From Reticulascus tulasneorum (taxonomy: Eukaryota > Ascomycota > Sordariomycetes > Glomerellales > Reticulascaceae): DNA of 64,000 nt. A program made the translations under genes and the position numbers. Positions within the stretch are counted from its first letter, which is position 1. Every line of letters begins with the position of its first letter. The notes beneath the pieces were generated by a model. It had not been told where the DNA came from. It did no database searches and was given only the letters and a program-made list of their open reading frames with translations. The stretch spans positions 2,108,001-2,172,000 of the forward strand of contig LSAX01000004.1 of the NCBI GenBank assembly GCA_001557505.1, read 5' to 3'. Below, one piece after another: positions 59,601-64,000 of the stretch.

Positions 59601-61970
59601 ATGTCTCACCAGGACGTTCAAAGCGTACTAATCTTTCCTTCAGAGCATGACGATCGATACCCAAATTCACGGCCTTGGGAACCTCAACACCCTTTTCGTA
59701 TCGACTACCTCAAATCGACAACTGATTCTGAACCTGATGACATCGCAGGACTGATCGCACGCCACATCGAGGATAGCCTGAACCTGACAGCTATAGCGTT
59801 CATCTCGGCGGAGGTGTAGCAATTTGGCCCCGAGAAATGTGAAATGTCAGGTCGAGTGGCAATCGTTGATCTGCCTTCAGACAGCTTCTTCGAACGAGCG
59901 TTCCGTCTACTGCACGGATATATCATTTTGGGTCGAAAGCTGGATTGTGCGTACCAACTATATTGGCCGGGCGAGACGAATCACCTCATTGGACGCGACC
60001 AACAAACTAGACGTGGAGAAGAAGACCTATTCGAAAATGAAGATCCAACGAAGAAGCCGACAATCAATATTTCACGCCCTCCACTGGCGTTTCCGAGCCG
60101 ACAGCGATTACAACACCAACCAGCTGAAAGCAGTGTATCTGCTGCGACGAATCCACCGGTCGGATACAGCCAGACATTGTCGGCAGACCCATCCGTTGAG
60201 AAGATATCTTCCGTGGATCCGGAGCACCTTTGGTTCAAAGAATTCAAGACAGGCCAAAAGGAGCATGTCTCCAAAACTCAAGCGGCTTCCTGCCATGAAT
60301 TTACTGTAGAGGAGAGCACTACACCGCCGGCGTTGTCTGAAACGAAAGCTTCACGTAAAGGAAAAGAGCGTGCCCAGTCGCCACTATCCAGAACGAGGCA
60401 CCAGAACGCCGAACTGAAGCAGTCTGCTGTTATGAGACCAGTTGCTTCTGCAGGACCACTTTCTTTCAGAGACGCTGTCCTTAAGTCGCTGGAGACCAGC
60501 CCGCAGCGTTCCAACCATGGTTCTGTCAATCAAACCGGCCCCAACCACAATAACAATAGTAAGGGTCACCCCGATTTGAAGATTTCGTCAAAGAGACAAA
60601 GTAATAAAAACCCCCAAACTTTGGGTGACATCCGCGTGCCTGTTAGGTCAGAGCAATGTGCTTCTACAACGCAAGGCCAGATGGGACACTTAATTCAGAA
60701 GCAACTAGAATCAAAACCAGTAAGCACGTTTCAAGAAAACAAGTCTGCTCCATGGACAGCTGTGCCTACTACTGACCGTATCGAACAGCAAGCTTTGCCG
60801 ACAAAGCAATCTATTGACACAAATAAGTTCCCGACTCCTCTCAACAACAAAAAGTCTGCGATCTCGAGGGCCTTGGAAACAACTCAAATAAAGAAGCCAG
60901 TCAAGTCTGCGATTGCTAGCAACAATCGGTACGATCTTCTCATTGATCACAACCAGACTGATGCCAATACGCGTGATCACCAAGATGTTGAAGATGAGGC
61001 GCTGGACATGGACGATACGCCGTTAAATGAGAGTGATACCCAACCTCTTGGAGGGAAGCAGCCTGCAAAGCAGAAAAAGCAGGCAAAGAAGAAACAACTT
61101 GTCCTGGATAAACAGTATTCCCAGGGAAAGACATCTAGCGAGAAGCTGACCGAGCCAACAAAGACCTTCCCAGCCCCCACCGACGACAAGCGCATGGCAG
61201 TAGCAGGTCCCGCGGGTGGGAAGGAAAACATGAATGAAGCACCCAAGGCTATTGTCAACACAGTCACTTGTGTAGATGCGCAGTCAGGGGTTTCAGAACC
61301 ACCAGAGATGTCTCTTGAACAACCTGGTCTGCAGCAGCAGCTTCCATTCAAGCACAGTGAAGAGAAGTTGGTTGATAAGACGAGAACTCCCGTTACTTCA
61401 ACAGAGAGTGAAGAAGAGGGTGAAACTACCCTCAAGGGTGCTCAAGACGCGCATCAAGTCAATACAAGGTGTGAAAAGCAAGATCTGGAGCCACAGAGTT
61501 CTCCAGACACAAGTAGAGCGCGCGAACAGCAACAATATTTAGCCATGAGCATCCTCGACCCTGTATCTACGTCTAGAGTGATGAACCAAGGGAAGGAACA
61601 GTTATTCGGCTCCGATGGAGTCGAGGATGGAGCGAAATCGGCAGATTCATCTAACAACCTACCAGCCAAAACTGATGAAAGCAAGAACATGACAGCGGAT
61701 TCTGGCCATGCAGCTCGCCCCGAGGCCTCTCTGGAGGTTGACGAGATTCATCAGCTTGCTCCAGAGCCGCCTGACAGCGACGTAGCTGAGTCAGACCAAG
61801 ATCCAGGTCAGCCAAAGAAAGCCAAGTCGAAAAAGAGGAAGAACAGGAAGAGAAAGAAGAAGTCCAAGAAAGCCTATCCTAACTACGACGATGAGAATGC
61901 GCCAACTCTAGAAGAGTTGGGTACATCTGCGGCTGCAAGGGCTTATATTGAGTACATCGAGTCATTGTAA
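59601..61970 (+). CDS. RRM-type, Lys-rich protein with one in-frame TAG (readthrough or nonsense)
   Basis: One continuous frame runs from ATG 59601 to the TAA at 61968-61970, broken only by TAG at 59817-59819. Before it lie 72 codons, after it 716; the whole would be about 789 aa. An RNA-recognition motif spans the TAG: beta1 HPFRIDYL and helix EPDDIAGLIARHIEDSL lie before it, beta2 TAIAFISAEV ends at it, and beta3 GRVAIVDLPS, helix FFERAFRLLHGYIIL and beta4 RKLDCAYQ lie after. The rest is low-complexity, Ser/Thr/Lys/Gln-rich and probably disordered, ending in a Lys/Arg block (about 750-762, KKRKNRKRKKK) like a nuclear/nucleolar signal and a conserved-looking tail DDENAPTLEELGTSAAARAY. If translation cannot pass the TAG, an internal ATG at 59844 would give 708 aa lacking half the RRM. 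I recognise no orthologue. Confidence 0.7.
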
Positions 61971-62428
61971 ACTCGCAGGCCAGATTTGCTCTGCCACGGG
62001 TTGCTGGATTTGACTTGCTTGAGTGGGATTAGGGTGCGGGCGATAATATTATGCGCGGTTAAGCTTAGTTGGTTAGAGTATGGCAATCGTGGAAGTAGCG
62101 GTCTTGGATGAACAATTGGTTTAATAGTCACAGCGTTTCGAATACAGTTATGGAATATGATCTCGTCTCTTTGTTGTGGCTGTGGATTTCCCCGATTCAG
62201 AAATGAAGTGTAAATGGCTGGATATACCAGTTGCGAATCCACAGATTATTGATATAAGGTAGTGTGTCTTGTGGGCAGTTGTAAAAATTGACTGACCGCC
62301 GGCACACCGAGCTGCAAACTAAACACCATCTGCTGGATACAAATGATGGACAGCGCCCAATAAATCTCCTGCTCTCGTTTACCACCAAAGCCCACGAGAT
62401 TTGGAATTTATCTACGGCACCGCAGTCC
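61971..62428. other. Spacer between RRM gene and RIT1
   Basis: The 3' flank of the RRM gene and the leader of RIT1. The RIT1 frame is open upstream of its chosen ATG to 62288, but this part lacks family sequence. Confidence 0.5.
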
Positions 62429-63926
62429 ATGGCCGATCCCGAGTTCTCGGAACTCATCTTCCCCACCGCAGCATCGCACAACTTCTCACACATCCTCGCC
62501 GAACTCAAGCGATCCAATCTCACACTCACGAACCGGCTACGGTCCATCCGCCAGGACGCCGAGTTCGTAAATGAAGTGAAGGCGGCGTTCAAGCGGCCGC
62601 TGGTGGCGAACGAGCGGTGCGGGAGCTGGTACATCCCGCCCGGCGACAAGGCGGCGAGCGCGTACTTCAAGAGCACGGACGGGCACACCAACGCGTGGAA
62701 GTTTAGCACGCGGAGGCTGAATCTGCATCTTTTGGAGATCATCGGGAGGCATGATGGGTGAGTTGTGGCGGGGAGGTGACGTTCGGTGCGGAGAGCGGAC
62801 GTGTATGAGAAGCAGATGCTGATGAGACTAGGTGCATTGTTGTGGACTCGACGAGAAGGGGGAAGAGTAAGTCCTGCCTATCTAGATGGGACAGCGCTTG
62901 AGAAAATGCGATGCTAACGTTACAGGAATGCCGGATGCCCTGAGCAAAACGATACCCATCTGGTGCTCGGTGATAAACACATCCCTCTTCCCCGACCTCC
63001 CTCCCCACACCCTCTTCACACCCCCCAACGTCGTCTCCGCCTCAGAGCATTCCCAGATCTCCGCTCTCCTCCCCTCATTCCTCAGCTCCTTCCACTCCCT
63101 CAACCTCGACCTGGCCCCACTGCGCCGGCAGATCGCCAAGCCGCTGCGGCCGTTCTGGATCACGCCGGAATCCCAGCTCGCGGAGGTGGGCACGGTGTTC
63201 GAGGACTTCCATCCCGTCATCTGCTGCACGTCCTCCCGGCGCGTGGTGGGCGGCGAGATGAGCGAGGGCGGCTACATCCAGGGCGCAGGGGACGATACGG
63301 AGAATTGGGCGCTGGGACTTACGCCGGAGGTGTTTTGGGAGCATGCGGATGCGCTGCTGGCTAAGCCTGAGACGGAGCTGCCCGAGTTGATGGTGCAGCT
63401 GGTTGAGCGTGCCCAGTTGCGAGCTCCTCTCAATGTGCCTCCAAAGGAAGTTGGGTCACGTATCTTTGTTTGCCCGTTACCACTGGGCGAGGACTCGGCG
63501 TCGACTGCCCAGTGCAGGGTCGCACTGACTGAAGACGTCACCAGTCGTGACTCCTGGATCAAGTCTCCGATGTACATGGAGGTCGGGGTAGGGAAACACA
63601 AAGTCGCCAGCCGCAACCTGAGAACGGCGCTGCCCGACATTTGCTCGTTCGTGTCTACGTTTCTAGGTGCTCATCAGGAGCAGGGGGGAAGCGTACTCAT
63701 TGCCTGTAAGACTGGAAAGGACCTCTCAGTGAGTGCAGCGCTGGCTATTCTCTGTTGGTGCTTCGACGAGAACGGCAGCTATAGGACAGCGGATGCGCAG
63801 ATCGGCTTCAACAAGGACATGATCAGGGTCAAGCTGGGGGGGATCATGACGGCGTATCCGGAGGCAAGTCCGAACAGGGCGACGCTTCAGAGCGTGCATA
63901 GGTTCTTGATGGACTATCGAAAATGA
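62429..63926 (+). CDS. RIT1: Initiator-tRNA A64 2'-O-ribosylphosphate transferase (Rit1)
   Basis: Three exons (62429-62757, 62832-62866, 62926-63926) give 454 aa. The second exon is only 35 nt and encodes CIVVDSTRRGK. Family landmarks are LKRSNLTLTNRLRSI, RPLVANERCGSWYIPP, YFKSTDGHTNAWKFSTRRLN, the spliced DSTRRGKRMPDALSKTIPIW, and near the end VLIACKTGKDLSVSAALAI. The enzyme adds a ribosyl phosphate to A64 of initiator tRNA-Met, preventing its use in elongation. The C-terminal domain has a phosphatase-like fold whose P-loop (CKTGKDL) lacks the catalytic Arg. The start MADPEFSELIF was chosen since homology begins there. Splice signals are good, with a GCTAAC branch point before exon 3. Size is near the yeast enzyme (513 aa). 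Confidence 0.95.
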
Positions 63927-64000
63927 CCCTCTAGATCCAGGCTCTAGCCTAAGTCTATTCAATGTCCTTACCCACAATTCTCACATGAAACTCCGGGAAA

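Noticed and set aside
1..64000. tRNA, 5S rRNA, CRISPR, prophage or transposase genes
   Set aside because: Scanning for B-box-like GGTTCGAATC words, 5S-like starts and transposase motifs gave nothing convincing; a proper tRNA and repeat search would be needed to exclude degenerate copies.

Overview
The window reads as nuclear DNA of a filamentous ascomycete (Pezizomycotina, probably a sordariomycete). The evidence is the gene set (Zn2Cys6 regulator, Nop16, Rit1, Pom34-like nucleoporin, HID1/Ecm30-type dymeclin protein, Tda3-like oxidoreductase, DUF6594 membrane protein) and the gene structure: introns mostly 44-116 nt, GTAAGT/GTATGT-type donors, CTAAC-type branch points and CAG/TAG acceptors. 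There are no bacterial features, no rRNA, and no tRNA that I could recognise.

Layout. 1-13.9 kb is gene-poor: one tiny Lys-rich ORF with a TATA box (5.4 kb) and one DUF6594 gene (6.6-7.8 kb) followed directly by an acidic-coding minisatellite. 13.9-26.1 kb is gene-rich: a degenerate epoxide-hydrolase-fold protein (-), HID1 (-), a Pom34-like nucleoporin (-), divergent from it an AMP-binding pseudoenzyme-like protein (+), then a Vba/Fnx-type MFS transporter (-). 26.1-29.9 kb is empty. 29.9-32.5 kb is a Zn2Cys6 regulator (-) whose upstream side is about 12 kb without a recognisable gene (32.5-44.8 kb) but with many simple repeats, including a four-copy 14-bp repeat. 44.8-49.4 kb holds a thiol peroxidase (-), a Tda3-like FAD oxidoreductase (+, divergent from it) and a DHDPS/HOGA-type aldolase (-). 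49.4-53.2 kb is repeat-rich: a degenerate 12-nt-period array and a 20-unit TAGG array. 53.2-57.1 kb holds a Gfo/Idh/MocA dehydrogenase (+), Nop16 (+) and a MARVEL protein (-). 59.6-64 kb holds a long RRM/Lys-rich protein interrupted by one in-frame TAG, and the tRNA modification enzyme Rit1 (+).

The genes are mostly single-copy housekeeping functions (nuclear pore, ribosome assembly, tRNA modification, secretory traffic, redox) rather than a biosynthetic cluster, and I see no mobile element with coding capacity. The observations most worth a second look are the RRM gene with an in-frame TAG CAA codon pair inside the RRM, two proteins keeping an enzyme fold without its catalytic motifs, tandem 3' splice acceptors in the Pom34-like gene, and the unexplained 12-nt periodic array near 51.5 kb. 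All exon boundaries were read by eye from splice signals, reading frame and remembered family sequences; none was tested against transcripts.
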